A stretch of 64,000 nt of DNA from Gnetum montanum (Eukaryota > Streptophyta > Gnetopsida > Gnetales > Gnetaceae), in NCBI GenBank assembly GCA_015680685.1, contig MNCI01002986.1:457402-521401 (forward strand), written 5' to 3'. Positions within the stretch are counted from its first letter, which is position 1, and every line of letters starts with the position of its first letter. The translations under genes were made by a program, and so were the position numbers. Below the pieces are notes generated by a model. The model ran no database searches. It was not told where the DNA came from and was given only the letters and a program-made list of their open reading frames with translations. Positions 36,527-48,295 of this stretch are shown one piece after another.

Positions 36527-37357
36527 TGGTAAGGATCTTCCTCAACAAACCCTAAATGGTCACAATTCCACACTCTTCTAAGTCAAATTAGCTTAGAAAA
36601 TAAGAATACAATGAAATGAAGAAATTGTCCCTCTATTAATCAATCTCAAAATAAGAATTACGTGAACAATGAGAATCCAAGCTCAACTCAACTCTTCCAA
36701 GGATCTTAAAGGCCAAACATGTCTCTTCTCAATCCCTCAAACTTACTCATACTTGAAGCATATAAGTTCAAAGTAAGGTAGCACTCATAGGAGACTCTTC
36801 ACCTTTCCTTTGGCTACCCTCTCTCTTAAGTGCTCTCACTCTTGCATATTACCTTACCTTAGACTCTCTTCTCCTTTCTTAAAAACTTAGATACCCTTTT
36901 ATAATTGTTGAAGTGAGCCTTAACCTATCCAAATCATTGGCCTTCCTTTAAAAATTCATGCACATTTCAAAAATTTATTTATTTATTTTCAAATTGCAAG
37001 TGACTACAGCTTGAACTCTCTCAAACTTTCCAACATGCGACCAGAATATGACATACAACTTACTTGCACTAGTAAAATTATTCATTTAATACCTGTATTT
37101 CTCTAATGTTTACAATGAATTGTAGCTTGCAACTTTAGACTACAATCTTACTACAACTCATAGTGGCCTAGTATAGCCTACAACTTGTCATTGTGATCAA
37201 CTGTGACTCATTTCCTCATTACAATTGCCTACCTAAAGCTAGAAACATATGTAAATGACTCTAAAATAACTCCAAAACACAAATACCCACTCATAAAACT
37301 TCTAGGACACATTGAGGACAAGAAATACATGAAGAAGCTAAGGCGATGTTCTCATCC
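36527..37357 (-). repeat. B 3' LTR
   Basis: An 831 bp LTR paired with 47149-47963. The inner edge reads CTCATCC in place of CTCATCA. A TATAAAAGGG box lies at 36894-36903 on the minus strand. Confidence 0.85.
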
Positions 37358-37967
37358 TATCCCTCCCTCTTAAAAAATGTTATTCTTGATGACCTCTGAT
37401 AAGTTGGAAAGCAATATGCCCCCATGACGCAAGGTCATTAGATTCAACATCAAATTCTCATGATTGAATGCATCAAAATCATTATATGAATGAGTATCAC
37501 ACCCATTTATAATGCTTAAATTTTTCATTTTAAGCTTCGCTTTCTATTAGAGACTTGTCCCATTATGCTTCCAATATTTGAACATTTTCTTAGAATCTCT
37601 TAATTACATCTTCATAATGATTTAAGCCTATACAAAGTTTACACAAGAATTTGGAAAAAGATACATTAATATCCTTCAATGTAAGATCTTAGCTAATCTT
37701 CAATGATAATTCTTCACCTTTAGCTAATTGAATTCCACTTTCTTTCAGAACCCCTTATGCTCAACAATAATTACAACACAATTTTAGTTTCCAAATAGCT
37801 TCAAGCTATGTTCCAATATCAATGGAAATACAAAATTCAAACTAGCACTAACACAAGTTTCAATAATTAATAGCATTATCCAAATCAAATGCATCATATA
37901 CAACATCATCACATTTAACATTTAGATCATTCATCATCATAAATTCCCTTAAATTATGAACCATCAA
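37358..37967 (-). other. B 3' internal spacer
   Basis: It starts with the polypurine tract. No reverse transcriptase or other domain was recognised. Confidence 0.6.
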
Positions 37968-39609
37968 TGAAGAGTCCAAATTACTACTATCATCATCAAC
38001 AATGGTAGACAATAATTTAAATCTTTGCTAATTTGAATGATTGTCAAAGTATGATTCTTACTAGAAAAAATAGCCTTATTATTAAAGTTCCAATGTCTAC
38101 TAAGAATAATATCAGCATAATTAATGGACAATACACCATAAAGAATTCTATATTGAAATTAGCTAATGGAAAATTCCAAAAGACATTGCTTCTTAACTTT
38201 CTTATAATGATTTTTCATCATCCAATATGCTTTGTATGGATCAGGGTGAGGAATGGTATCTAAATGCAATAGTTTTACAACTTTGGCAAAGATCACATTC
38301 TCTTATGCTCCACCATCAATAAGTGCATTCAAAGAATAGCCTTTAACATTACAATAAGTTCTAAATAAACTCTTTCTCATAATATCTTCATTGGCATTCA
38401 CATTACTAACAAAAATACAACTACTCAGCTCACTTTACTCAATGATTTGTAAAGGTTCAATTTCACATACCTTTCTTGAAGTTTCAATTATATCTTCTTC
38501 TAATATAGTTTGAATTTCCTTGATCTTATTTGCATCCTTCTTTGGCTTAGTACTTTCCTGTTGTTTATGACCATACTAATCACAATTATAGCACTGATCT
38601 TTACATTTTAGGTATCTATTCCTTCTTTTTTACCTCCTTGATAAAGTTGACTTTCTTTCTTTCTTTTGTTAATCTTCACTTTTCTTCTTAGATGACATCT
38701 TTGACTACTGAGCTATATCTTTTTTATTTTTTTCTTGTGATCTTTATTCTTCTTTAATTCAAACCTTGTAATATTCATTTTAGCCTTAAGAGTAAGATCA
38801 TGAGCTTCATAAAGGGAGTCAAGCTCATAAAATACCAATTCTTGCTAATATTGCATCCCTAATTTACTAATAAGATTAGAATCTTACTCATATTTAGACC
38901 AATGGACATTAGCCTGTTGTAAAGTATTACAAAACTTAACATAATAATATTTTGCCTCTTTGTCCCAATGTTTGAGAAATTTTAGCTCATTAATGGCTTC
39001 ATGATGGTAGGAAGTATTCTTAAATTTCTACTTCAACTTAAATTCAATAATTTACCAACTCTCAATAAGTCTATCATGCCCTTAAAAATATTTGATAAAT
39101 TATCTATCCCATAATTTAGCTACTAATCCCTAAAGTTTACTCTCAATAATATAAATCATGAACTTACTAGAAATTTTGTCAACATAAATATTCATTCATA
39201 ACTCTTATTCATGAAAGGAAGAAATTTGTACATTCAACACCATTGAATATAAAAATATCAACATGACAAACTCTTAAAGAACTTCTAAATATTTTCATAA
39301 ATTTATCATCATTATTTTCCTCACTAACATAATGGAATGGGAATCTTTGTTCATTGCTTTAAATTTTAATCTTTTCTCTTCTTGGAGCTTTTTGATCACT
39401 TTTCCTTCTTACTCTTTACATAGGTGCAAAAGGATTTTTTATTTCAATCTTCTCTTCAAGTCTTCTTAATGTTTCTTCAAAATCATTATGTAGACTAGCT
39501 AATGGCTTGGGAATGACTTCTTGCATTTTAGCCATAAAAGCTTTAAAGGAATCCTTGAGCTCTCCAAGTTTTTTCCAAGCTCTTAATTAGTCTTCTTCTT
39601 AGGAGCCAT
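37968..39609 (-). pseudogene. B gag-protease, broken
   Basis: The ATG at 39607-39609 opens MAPKKKT, followed by a helical segment in a shifted frame (LGELKDSFKAFMAKMQEVIP, LHNDFEETLRRLEEKIE). A capsid part has many stops. A zinc-knuckle-like CYNCDQYGHKQQE (near 38600, last Cys lost) comes next. The protease-like part has LIDGGAKENVIF near 38300, the active site altered from the usual DSGA. The leader to the primer site is about 310 bp once A5 is removed. Confidence 0.65.
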
Positions 39610-39800
39610 ACCTTCTATAAGGCTAAAGGCAACATCTTAAAGTAATAAGAAGATATCCTCAAATAATTTCCTTCAATTCAAGAAAAAGGAACTTAGCTTT
39701 AATACGAAAGTGAAAATTTGAAGCAAATCACTTTAAATTCTAGCCTTTCAGGAAAATTAATTCATAAATATCATAAAAGAAACTCTATCTCATAAATATC

Positions 39801-40592
39801 TAATGCGATGAGATATCGCATGGGCTGCGATATTGCATACGCGATATCGCGGTGTGCCACCAAGTCTATAAATAAGAGGCGACTCTTCCTTGTTTCTCAT
39901 CTAGGCCTAGACCGTAGTAAAACTCTGGTAGTTTTTCCCCTTCATAGGTATATTAATTCCCATGTGCCCATAGTAGGACTTCCAAAGTGATTGGATCTTT
40001 ATTCGAGCAGACATTGTACCTGAACACAAGTTTGTGTACGGCAATAAAGATGAACTTCTTGGATAAACCTTGCAGTGCATGGAATAGGCTAATTAGGATT
40101 TTGTTTACTGTTATTTATTATTTGTCATTTAAATGCTTTATTAGTTATTAAATCTCTCTCAACCCTTCTCTCCTAGTTAAGTACCTCAGTATGACCACTT
40201 CGAACACATGCGTTACGCTTGGTGATCCTAGCAACGACTAGCGTTTGGTAACCAAGGTTGCATCGGTTCAGGGTGTGAATGGTAAGTGGGAACAGATGTT
40301 GATGCTAGGTTAATTAAGGCTTAGTTAGTTAGTTAGAGTTAGCTAATTAGTCTCTTTATCCTTCAACTCAATAGCATAGGAGATAAAATAGAAAAGACAT
40401 AAAAATCATATACCTCAGACTTACTTAACCATACAACCGTGACAACTACAAGTAAGTCTAGGAAGATAATGAATGATTAACCCTAAGTGTTCCATAAGGC
40501 GTGTGGGCACTTATTCTACAGAGTTCAACCGGATCGCATATGTAACGCTTGTATTCATATGGTTGAGTGTTGGGATACCTCGCCACTTATCA
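39801..40592 (+). repeat. A5 5' LTR
   Basis: A 792 bp LTR. The start has decayed to TAATGCG (TGATGG in its partner). The palindrome array is short: TATAAATA at 39867-39874 lies 66 bp from the edge, against 117 bp in the 3' LTR. It ends CGCCACTTATCA. Confidence 0.9.
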
Positions 40593-40593
40593 T

Positions 40594-40611
40594 TGGCGTC
40601 GTTGCCAAGGA
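40594..40611 (+). other. A5 primer binding site, tRNA-Asp
   Basis: TGGCGTCGTTGCCAAGGA differs at three places (C-to-T or G-to-A type) from the complement of plant tRNA-Asp, TGGCGCCGTTGCCGGGGA. It lies one base after the LTR. Confidence 0.85.
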
Positions 40612-40737
40612 CTAAGTGTTTGTGTGCTAAGTAGACCATAGGAAATCACTCATATTGTTGGGAGCTTAAACAAACCCCTAGGGTTAATTAAACAAAAAAT
40701 TATGTAACGGTTAAATAGCACACCGAATCAAATAACA

Positions 40738-43700
40738 ATGTCTTCTTCTAACAGGAGCAATTCACCACCTAGGGATTATACTAGAAACAGTCGGTAGTCT
40801 AAAACACATAACCAAAATCCGTCAGTTCCTCAACAATACCGAGTGGTATATACCCATCCAGATGAGTATAGACCATATTGTACCTTTATCCTCCATCAAG
40901 ACAAACAACTATGATGAAGAGATTTGCAAGGTAACATAGTGTTACCCCTAGATCGGGCAGTCCCTAACATGTTTCTTCGTGCTCTTTCACAAATAGGCAT
41001 GACAGAATTATACATTGAATACATTATAGGAAATTATGACATAAGGGATTACCATCCCACAGCAGTGCAATGTCTAAGGGACTCAAGGCAGGAGAGCCAT
41101 CATACACTGTTGAAGGGCAAAGGGGTCCTGCATTTCCTAAGTGAAATTAGAGATGATGAACCCATTATAATGGGTTCTCTATCCAATGATGTTCCCCCTC
41201 CTAACAATGGTGAGGAGGTGGGGTATCAAAACCTACACTCCACAATACATAATCCTAGTTCTAATCCCTATGAATGCCAACTATTCACTGAGGGAACAAC
41301 AACACATGACAAGGATGGGCACTTGGATCATCATCATGATCGGGGCCATAGTAGCTGAAGAGAAGGCAAGACACATCATCATGGTAATGGTTCTCCTTCT
41401 TCTTCTTCTTTATCACATCACTCACCCTCTCCTTCCACATCTGGGTGCAACCATCAAGAGCATAATGGTGAGGATAGAGGTAGGCAAAATGAGAGATCTC
41501 GACGAGAGAGTCGAGAGAGAGGACAAGGGCATGAACGAAGGGAAAGTAGGGAACAACATAGACATCACAGACGTCATGAAAGAGATGATCATGATGAGCC
41601 CGTACTTGCAACCTAAAGTATGATAGATATAACGGAGGTAGTTAGAATACCAATAAGGCATCGAAAAGATAGCCAAATCAAGTACTTAGACATGAATAAT
41701 ATCCCACGGCTTGAAGGGGGATACAACGCTAATCCGTAGCATCATTTACAGGCATTCCATAATGCCTACGCCTTGCAAAAAATAGAGAACAAGTGGAAGA
41801 AACTAAAGTTATTTTCCAGGACACTCATTAAGGAAGTAGAGAGTTGGTATGGGTCCTTAGAACAGGAAACCATTAGGAGGTGGAGTATGATGTTAGAATT
41901 ATTCAACGATAAGTATCAAATGTACTCTAGAGTATCTAACATGCGTAAGTAGATCCAAGGATGGAAGCAAGGTACTCATGAACCCTTGGATGCTACCATG
42001 AGCTAATACTATGCATTGCTACATCGTTGCCCAGACCATAATTACGCACAACGGGACCAACTTCGCCACATCGTAGATGGGCTAAGACATGAGACTAGGA
42101 GAACCCTTGGAACTTATGCCCAAGGGAGACTATCAGAACTTAGAGCCCATGAGATTCATTGATTGTTTGAGCAAGTAGCCAAAGAAGAAGTGGAGCTACA
42201 GAAAAGAGAGAGCGTGGAAAAATATAACCGTGATCCTTCCCTTCGAAGGAAGGGAGTGAGATTTTGTGATGAGGAGGATGAGTCACCACTCGAAGAGTTG
42301 GTGAACAGAAAAACCTTGCCGATTCAAAAGCTAACAACAGAAGTATCGGCTAAGGTGGATCAATTGTGGAATTCCTTAGACTCTAGACTTGAAACTATCC
42401 TAAAAATCATAGCGGAGTCTAAGGAGGAACAAAGTAGTGACAAAGACAAGAAAAAGTGAAGAGATATAGGCCCTGCACATAACAAGGGTAAGCGGAAAAT
42501 AACTATCTCTGATGAGGTTGTGGATTTTGACATAGACAATGATGGTGGATGTGAGATCTGCTAATATGACCATCCTAAGGGATGTTGTCCAATCATCTCA
42601 CATCTACAAGATTCTAGGGTGTATGCACTCAACCCAAGACTTAACCAATAGCAAGGACCTCGAAGGTTACCTTATCCCCAAGGTAACCTGAGACAGTTCC
42701 ACCAACCGTTAACATACTATCCAAGTGGAACTCCACCACAACCCATCAGACAACATCAGCAGTGGCAACACCCATAGTCATGGGGGATGCCACCGCCCAA
42801 GCAACAATACCCTTACCAGCAACCAGATCCTTATGGCTATTATGTGCAGCAGCTAGTTTCTCCAAGTGACTCTATGGATCACACAACTTCCCAACGTCAC
42901 TGCCAAGTTCGGGAGTACTTTAGAAGGACTCCTTCTCCTTTGGGAGACACTTCACATACGTTCCATCCTCCAAATCCATCCGCCACTCCTATGCCGGTAG
43001 TTCCACTACCACCAGCTCCAACAATGCAAGGGGAACTTCCCACTCAATCGCAGCAACGTAATGCTATGAGAGCTGTAAAAATTCAACCCATTGCTGGTTC
43101 TGAAAACCATGAAAAGAGAAGACCTTTCTTCAAAACCAAAAGCCTAGACAAGCTCTCACAACAACAAGCGGTTGAGTCTATGCATGCTCCTCCAACATAC
43201 AAGACTTTAGATTTCCCTTTTGTCCAACAATAGAGCTGCACGCATATAGTTATGTTAACGCATATCGTTACTGATTGGATCAAGGTAGGCCACCTCCCAG
43301 AAAACTCTCTGATCCTGGAAGCCCCTTAATCTATCTACAAGTCAAATGGAATGAACCACATAAGGCTCTTCTTGACTCAGATTCCAGAGTCAACTTAATC
43401 TCACGAGAAATGTATCAAGCCTGGAACCTACGCCAACTCAAGAAGAGCAACATTCAACTAGAGCTGGCTGACTAGTCCATCACCATTCCCTTGGAATTAG
43501 TGGAGGACATCATTACCACTGTGTGTGGTTGGTCATACTTAGCCAATTTCCTGGTGATAGAAGTTAATAGTAACAATGGGGCCTTCCCAATTATAATGGG
43601 AAGGGCATGGTTGAGTACAGTAGACACGTGCCTAGGGATCTGTGATCTTTCTTTGGAGATATCTAAGATAAACATTTATGAAAATATTGAGAAGAAGAAA

Positions 43701-44087
43701 GTTCCATGCATCACATACAGTGACTCAGAGGGTGATGACATGGAGGAATGCTCAACATCTCTTACATGTAGCCAGTATGTCCAAGAAACACAAATACAAA
43801 AGTGCTTGTATGTAGCAACCACACAAGTAGTGGACACCCCATGGTTGACAACTAAACAAAAGAGCAATCGATCAACATGCATGGAACAAACTGGGGGAAC
43901 AACTCATGCCAACACTGAAGGCATAGATATATTGGAATATGAGTGTCACCAACTTCCATCCCTTAACCTGAACACATCAATTGGAAGAAGTTGGACACTT
44001 CTGAGAAATTTAAATAGGTGCTCATTATTTCAGATCCTCCCTTTTCATTTAGTCATGGGGGAGATGGCCACCTATGCTAATTATTAG
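40738..44087 (+). pseudogene. A5 gag-protease polyprotein, broken
   Basis: The start at 40738 (MSSSNRSNSPPRD) matches A4. The N-terminal conserved part is YTHPDEYRP and LQGNIVLPLDRA (40840-41000). Then come a His/Ser/Glu/Arg-rich linker and a capsid-like domain (about 41740-42200; LIKEVESWY, RRWSMMLELFNDKYQ). The unusual Cys/His motif follows (42547-42606; CEIC, YDHPKGCC), then a Pro/Gln linker. The protease (43275-43640) has LLDSDS where DSG is expected, and FPIIMG, AWLSTVDT. After an acidic C-terminal tail a TAG stop closes it at 44085. Several stops and at least one frameshift occur. The protease half stays open for 198 codons (43491-44087). Confidence 0.8.
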
Positions 44088-44094
44088 AGGTCCT

Positions 44095-44400
44095 TAGTTC
44101 TTTTTAGTTTTTGTTTTACATGTTTTTGTTTTACATAATTTTGTTTTCCACGTTTTTGTTTTACACTTTTTTTCTTACACATTTTTGTTTTCCACGTTTT
44201 TGTTTTACACCTTTTTGTCTTACACATTTTTGTTTTACACATTTTTGTTTTACGCATTTTTTTTCCACGTTTTTGTTTTACACCTTTTTGTCTTACACAT
44301 TTTTGTTTTTCACATTTTTGTTTTGCATGTTTTTTTTTACACATTTTTTTTTTACAAATTTCTTTAGCTTTTCTTATTTTTGTTTTACAACATCATTATA
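44095..44400 (+). repeat. T-rich tandem array after the protease stop
   Basis: About 20 imperfect copies of a 12-15 bp unit, TTTTTGTTTTACACA. Poly-Phe/Thr/Leu frames across it are artefacts. A4 has a matching array at 51900-52110 (complementary strand) and A1 a diverged one at 7280-7490. Confidence 0.85.
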
Positions 44401-44957
44401 CTTTTTCATTTTTTTTGTGTGTGTTATCCATCTTGTAATTTTGTCACCTAATAAGTATTCTTTACGATTGTATGAACCATTTTTCCCATTGATTGTTAAT
44501 GTTTGATTTTTACCTTTAAGTTCTGATGTTGATACTAAGGTATGTTTCTTTTGATATGACAAGCAATGAGTCCACTTCATCCATTCATCCACAACATTCT
44601 ATGGTCTCTCTTGGCTTGGAAATGTATAGTCCCTTTCTTAATAAGAACTATAACGAATTGGTGACTTGACATTTCTCAAACTAAGGAAGGACTCAAGGAT
44701 TGAAAAGGGTGTGACTTCAAGGGAACTTGATGCATTTGTGTTGCCCATTCTCTTGGATGCTTGGATGTTTTCTTCTTCAGTTTTCTTGTTGTTTTGATGT
44801 CACCCAATTATCTAGAAGCTGAGTCAATAAAAATAATAAGTCTTTGCATGGTGTGGTTCTCAGGCATAAACACATAAAAACAATAAAAAATAAAAAAAGT
44901 GAGAAATCAAAGCACACCCCTTAGATAAAATAATTCCTTGGGCTACAAGCACTAGTT

Positions 44958-45140
44958 ATGGAACTAAAAATGTTCCCTCTAACTAAGGCCATTCTCGCTT
45001 CCCATTCTCTCCTCATTTGTTTCATTGGAATGGTGGTGGCTCTTTGGAGATGCATTCTTGTTATTCAAGTGGATGGATTGGATGAGTGCATTAATGCGAA
45101 GTCACTGGATGTGATTTGTTTGAGGCCGAAGTTGGAATGA
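44958..45140 (+). CDS. Conserved short ORF of unknown function in A5 3' region
   Basis: A 60-codon frame with FPLTKAILASHSLL, GMVVALWRCILVIQVDGL and NAKSLDV. The same frame is conserved in A4 (51136-51465, minus), where it is longer because a Lys-rich N-terminal part stays open. Length and frame are kept in both although gag-protease is broken. No domain was recognised. It could be a real short peptide or a structured RNA that happens to be open. Confidence 0.35.
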   Translation: MELKMFPLTKAILASHSLLICFIGMVVALWRCILVIQVDGLDECINAKSLDVICLRPKLE

Positions 45141-45589
45141 GATTTATCAAGTTACATTAATCATGAAATCCACAAGGGGCTGTACACTAGCTTGTTCTTG
45201 AGACTCCATTCCATTCTCTTCTCTCCATCCTTCTCTCCATTGTTCACCTCATTGCCGGTTGTATCATTAGTGTATATTTTGGTTGATGCATTGTTTTTTT
45301 TTTGGTAAATTCTTGTAGTTAAGACTTTAACTCTTGTTCCAAATGACATTCTTAGAGCCTATGGACTCTTTGAATGTGGGTTTGTCAGGGCATCAAGGGC
45401 ATGAGCCTGCTTTGGAGAGGACCCACTGACATTCCTATTTGGTGCACTAGTTAATCTCTTTCCCCTAACATTTTCACAATCTATTTTATTTTTTTCATTT
45501 CCATCTTGACATCCATTTCATCGATGTCCTAGTTGTCTCTTTTTCTTCCTCTTTCTTATTCCTTTTATTTTTCCATTCTCTTGCTACTG

Positions 45590-46000
45590 GAGGTTCGCGA
45601 TTAGTCATGGGGGTACAGGGCCCAATTTTTTCAATTTTCTCCTAGCCCCTACACCTTTGGTAGTCATCATTAATATATCTCTAGATCCATATCAGCCATA
45701 CCACAACCCAGCCAATGGACCTTTCACTGAAGCAAGGTATCAATTACATGATAATTCAGTTATCCTTGCTAATATAAGACTATGTTGTATGTGCAGATGG
45801 AAATCATGCAATAATGGATTGGATCTGGAGGGAACACTTGGAATGGAGTAGTGCTGAAAGTAGCTATGCAAGGAGCAAGATCGATGGCATGCTTACGGAT
45901 GGACAATGAAAGGCGTAATCTTGGCTTTGGCAGCAGCAAAACTTCTTTCTCTCTCTATTTCTCTTTCTTAGCTACCAAATGAGGCCTAATGTCAATGTAA
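45590..46000 (+). pseudogene. A5 captured or spliced fragment with 60 bp intron
   Basis: After a remnant of the aORF leader (GCTACTGGAGGTTCGCGATTAGTCATGGGGG split at 45580-45615) comes a short exon-like stretch. An intron-like segment follows at 45737-45796, starting GTATCAATT, with a TGCTAATAT branch-site-like word and ending TGTGCAG. A second exon-like stretch opens TGGAAATCATGC. A4 has the same arrangement at 50340-50700. A 1 bp shift breaks the A5 frame before the intron. Origin and function unknown. Confidence 0.5.
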
Positions 46001-46150
46001 TAAGATGTTCACTCTTGTTGTCATGAACACCAGTTTTGTCTTGTCTTGTAATGATGATCCGTTCACATGTCATCCCATTAGTTCCATTTTGAGTCAATAA
46101 TCCCATACATTTCCAATATTTTGTAAGGAAGTCGAGGACAAGTTTTCATT

Positions 46151-46164
46151 CAATCATGGGGGTA
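46151..46164 (+). other. A5 polypurine tract
   Basis: CAATCATGGGGGTA lies directly before the 3' LTR, preceded by GAGGACAAGTTTTCATT, a string conserved in A1, A3, A4 and A6. It would prime plus-strand DNA. Confidence 0.7.
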
Positions 46165-47007
46165 TGATGGAACGCGATATCACATTGGCCATGATATCGC
46201 ATCCCACGTGATATCGCGTACACGATATCACGTCTTCCTTCGCAATATCGCATACGCAATATCACAGTGCGCTGCCAAGTCTATAAATAAGAGGCAACTC
46301 TCCCTTGTTTCTCATCTAGGCCTAGAACATAGTGAAACTTTGGTAGTTTTTCCCCTCCAGAGATAGATTAATTTCCATGTGCCCACAGTAGGACTTCCAA
46401 AGTGAATGGATCTTTATTCGAGCAGACATTGTACTTGAACACGAGTTTGTGTACAACAATAAAGACAAACTTCTTGGATAAATCCTGCAGTGCATGGAAT
46501 AGGCTAATTAGGATTTTATTTACTATTATTTATTATTTGTCATTTAAATTCTTTATTAGTTATTAAATCTCTCTCAACCCTTTTCTCCTAGTTAGGTGCC
46601 TCAGTACAACCACTTCGAGCACGTGCGTTACGCTTGGTGATCCCAGCAACGACTAGCATTTGGTAACCAAGGTTGCATCGGTTCAGGGTGTGAATGGTAA
46701 GTTGGAACGGATGCTAACGCTAGGTTAATTAAGGCTTAGTTAGTTAGTTAGAGTTAGCTAATTAGTCTCTTCACCCTTCAACTCAATAGCATAGGAGATA
46801 AAATAGAAAAGACATAAAAATCATATACCTCAGACTTACTTAACCATACAATCGTGAAAACTACAAGTAAGTCTGGGAAGACAATGAATGATTAACCCTG
46901 AGTGTTCCATAAGGTGTGTAGGCACTTAGTCTGCAGAGCTCGACCGAATCACACGTGTAATGCTCGTATTCGTATGGTTGAGTGTTGGGATACCTCGCCA
47001 CTCATCA
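46165..47007 (+). repeat. A5 3' LTR
   Basis: An 843 bp LTR beginning TGATGGAACGCGATATCAC, with a long array of GATATCGC palindromes (46165-46270) before TATAAATA (46282-46289). It ends CGCCACTCATCA. Confidence 0.9.
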
Positions 47008-47132
47008 ATATCAAAGCTCTTATGAGTCTTAGGTAATTCAAACCCTAAGTAGGTGCACAACATATAAATTCTTCAAAATTCATTTAAATCTTAATGAAGA
47101 TCACAACTATAAGATGTGGCCTCCAAACCAAT

Positions 47133-47144
47133 GCTCTAATACCA
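47133..47144 (-). other. B primer binding site, tRNA-iMet
   Basis: The minus strand reads TGGTATTAGAGC, one change from the standard initiator-Met complement TGGTATCAGAGC. It lies four bases inside the B 5' LTR. Confidence 0.8.
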
Positions 47145-47148
47145 ATTT

Positions 47149-47963
47149 TGTAAGGATTTTCCTTAGCAAACCATAACTAGACCTAATTCCACACTCTTCT
47201 AAGTTAAATTAGCTTAGAAAATATTAACATAATGAAAAAGAGAAATTTTTCCTAAGTTAATCAATCTCAAAATGAGGATTACATCAACAATAAGGAGCTA
47301 AGCTCAACTCAACTCTTCCAAGGATCTTAGAGGCCATACATATCCTCTCTCAATTCCTCAAAATTGCTCAAACTTGGATCACACAAGTTTAAGATAAGAT
47401 AATACTCATATGAGACTCTTCATGTTTTCTTTGGTTACTCTATTCCTTAAGTGCTCTCACTCTTACTTCTTATCTTACCTCAAACTCTCTTCTCCTTTCT
47501 TTGGACCTTAGACATCTTTTTATAACTACTAGAGTGATCCTTGGCCTACCTCAATTATTGATCTTCCTTTGAAAATTCATGCACTTTTTGAAAATTCATT
47601 TTTTCTAGTCTGCAAGTAACTATGGCTAACACTCCCTTACATTTCCCAACCTATGACCAAAATACAACTCACAATTTGCTTGCACTAGTAAAATTCTTCA
47701 TTTTCTTCCTTTGTTTCTCTATATTCTACATTAAATTGTGGCTCACCACCTCAACTTGGGATCTTATTGCAACTCACACTAGCTAACAACTCCTCACTAT
47801 GATTGACTACGATTCACAATCTCATTGCAGTTACCTACCCAACTCTAGAAGTACATGTAAATGACTCTAAAATAACTCAAAAACATAGATACTCACTCCT
47901 AGGACTCCTAGGTTACATTAAGGTTAAGAAATATATGAAGAAGGCTAGGTGATGTTCTCATCA
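47149..47963 (-). repeat. B 5' LTR
   Basis: An 815 bp LTR paired with 36527-37357, ending CTCATCA, followed by AATGA. A TATAAAAAG box lies at about 47516-47524 on the minus strand. Confidence 0.85.
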
Positions 47964-48002
47964 AATGAACTGCTTAATTAAATGCATAAATAATGTTAAA
48001 AA

Positions 48003-48275
48003 GTGGTAGTAGAGAAACTAAAGAAGATAGAAGCTTTTGCAAATGTTTTAACATTTAACATAGGAATTATTGATCAATTTGTAGAGACAATTCATAAGAC
48101 AAATCCATTGTCATCCAATAAGAATAATTTAACAAGTAGCCTAGAATTGATGGTAAATTTTTTCAACATATGTTTTACCTCAAATAATGAAGTAATGATA
48201 AATGTTCTATCATTTTCTAACGATGCCATTAATAATTTTGCAATACTTAAAAATTCTAAACCTATAATAATATGA
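48003..48275 (+). CDS. Open 90-codon frame, unrecognised
   Basis: An uninterrupted frame, MVVEKLKKIEAFANV...NIGIIDQFVETIHK...FFNICFTSNNEVMI...ILKNSKPIII, just upstream of the LINE fragment and in the same strand. It is AT-rich with mixed hydrophobic and polar residues and no known motif. It may be part of the LINE's upstream coding sequence or a remnant of another gene. I do not recognise it. Confidence 0.3.
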   Translation: MVVEKLKKIEAFANVLTFNIGIIDQFVETIHKTNPLSSNKNNLTSSLELMVNFFNICFTSNNEVMINVLSFSNDAINNFAILKNSKPIII

Positions 48276-48295
48276 AAATATTTCAGATCTAATAC

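Larger units (their letters stand above)
39801..47007 (+). mobile_element. A5: full non-autonomous A-family element (gag-protease), inserted in B
   Basis: LTRs at 39801-40592 and 46165-47007 are flanked by ATATC (39796-39800 and 47008-47012). There is a tRNA-Asp-like primer site at 40594-40611 and a polypurine tract at 46151-46164. In order it holds gag-protease, a T-rich array, a conserved short ORF, the conserved block, a remnant aORF leader and an intron-bearing fragment. There is no aORF, RT or integrase. At 7.2 kb it has nearly the same plan as A4, on the other strand. Confidence 0.92.
36527..47963 (-). mobile_element. B: small LTR retrotransposon with gag-protease, split by A5
   Basis: LTRs at 36527-37357 and 47149-47963 are flanked by AATGA (36522-36526 and 47964-47968). 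A tRNA-iMet primer site at 47133-47144 sets the minus strand. A polypurine tract (sense TAAGAGGGAGGGATA) lies at 37358-37372. Without A5 the element is about 4.2 kb, with room only for gag-protease. It is non-autonomous and decayed. Confidence 0.85.

Noticed and set aside
41285-41611. Minus-strand 108-codon ORF (His/Tyr-rich)
   Set aside because: It is antisense to the A5 gag linker; the sense frames match A4 and explain the composition.
44111-44506. Phe/Thr/Leu-rich ORFs in plus strand, and the Lys-rich mirror ORF at 44084-44344
   Set aside because: They are translations of the T-rich tandem array and carry no independent signal.
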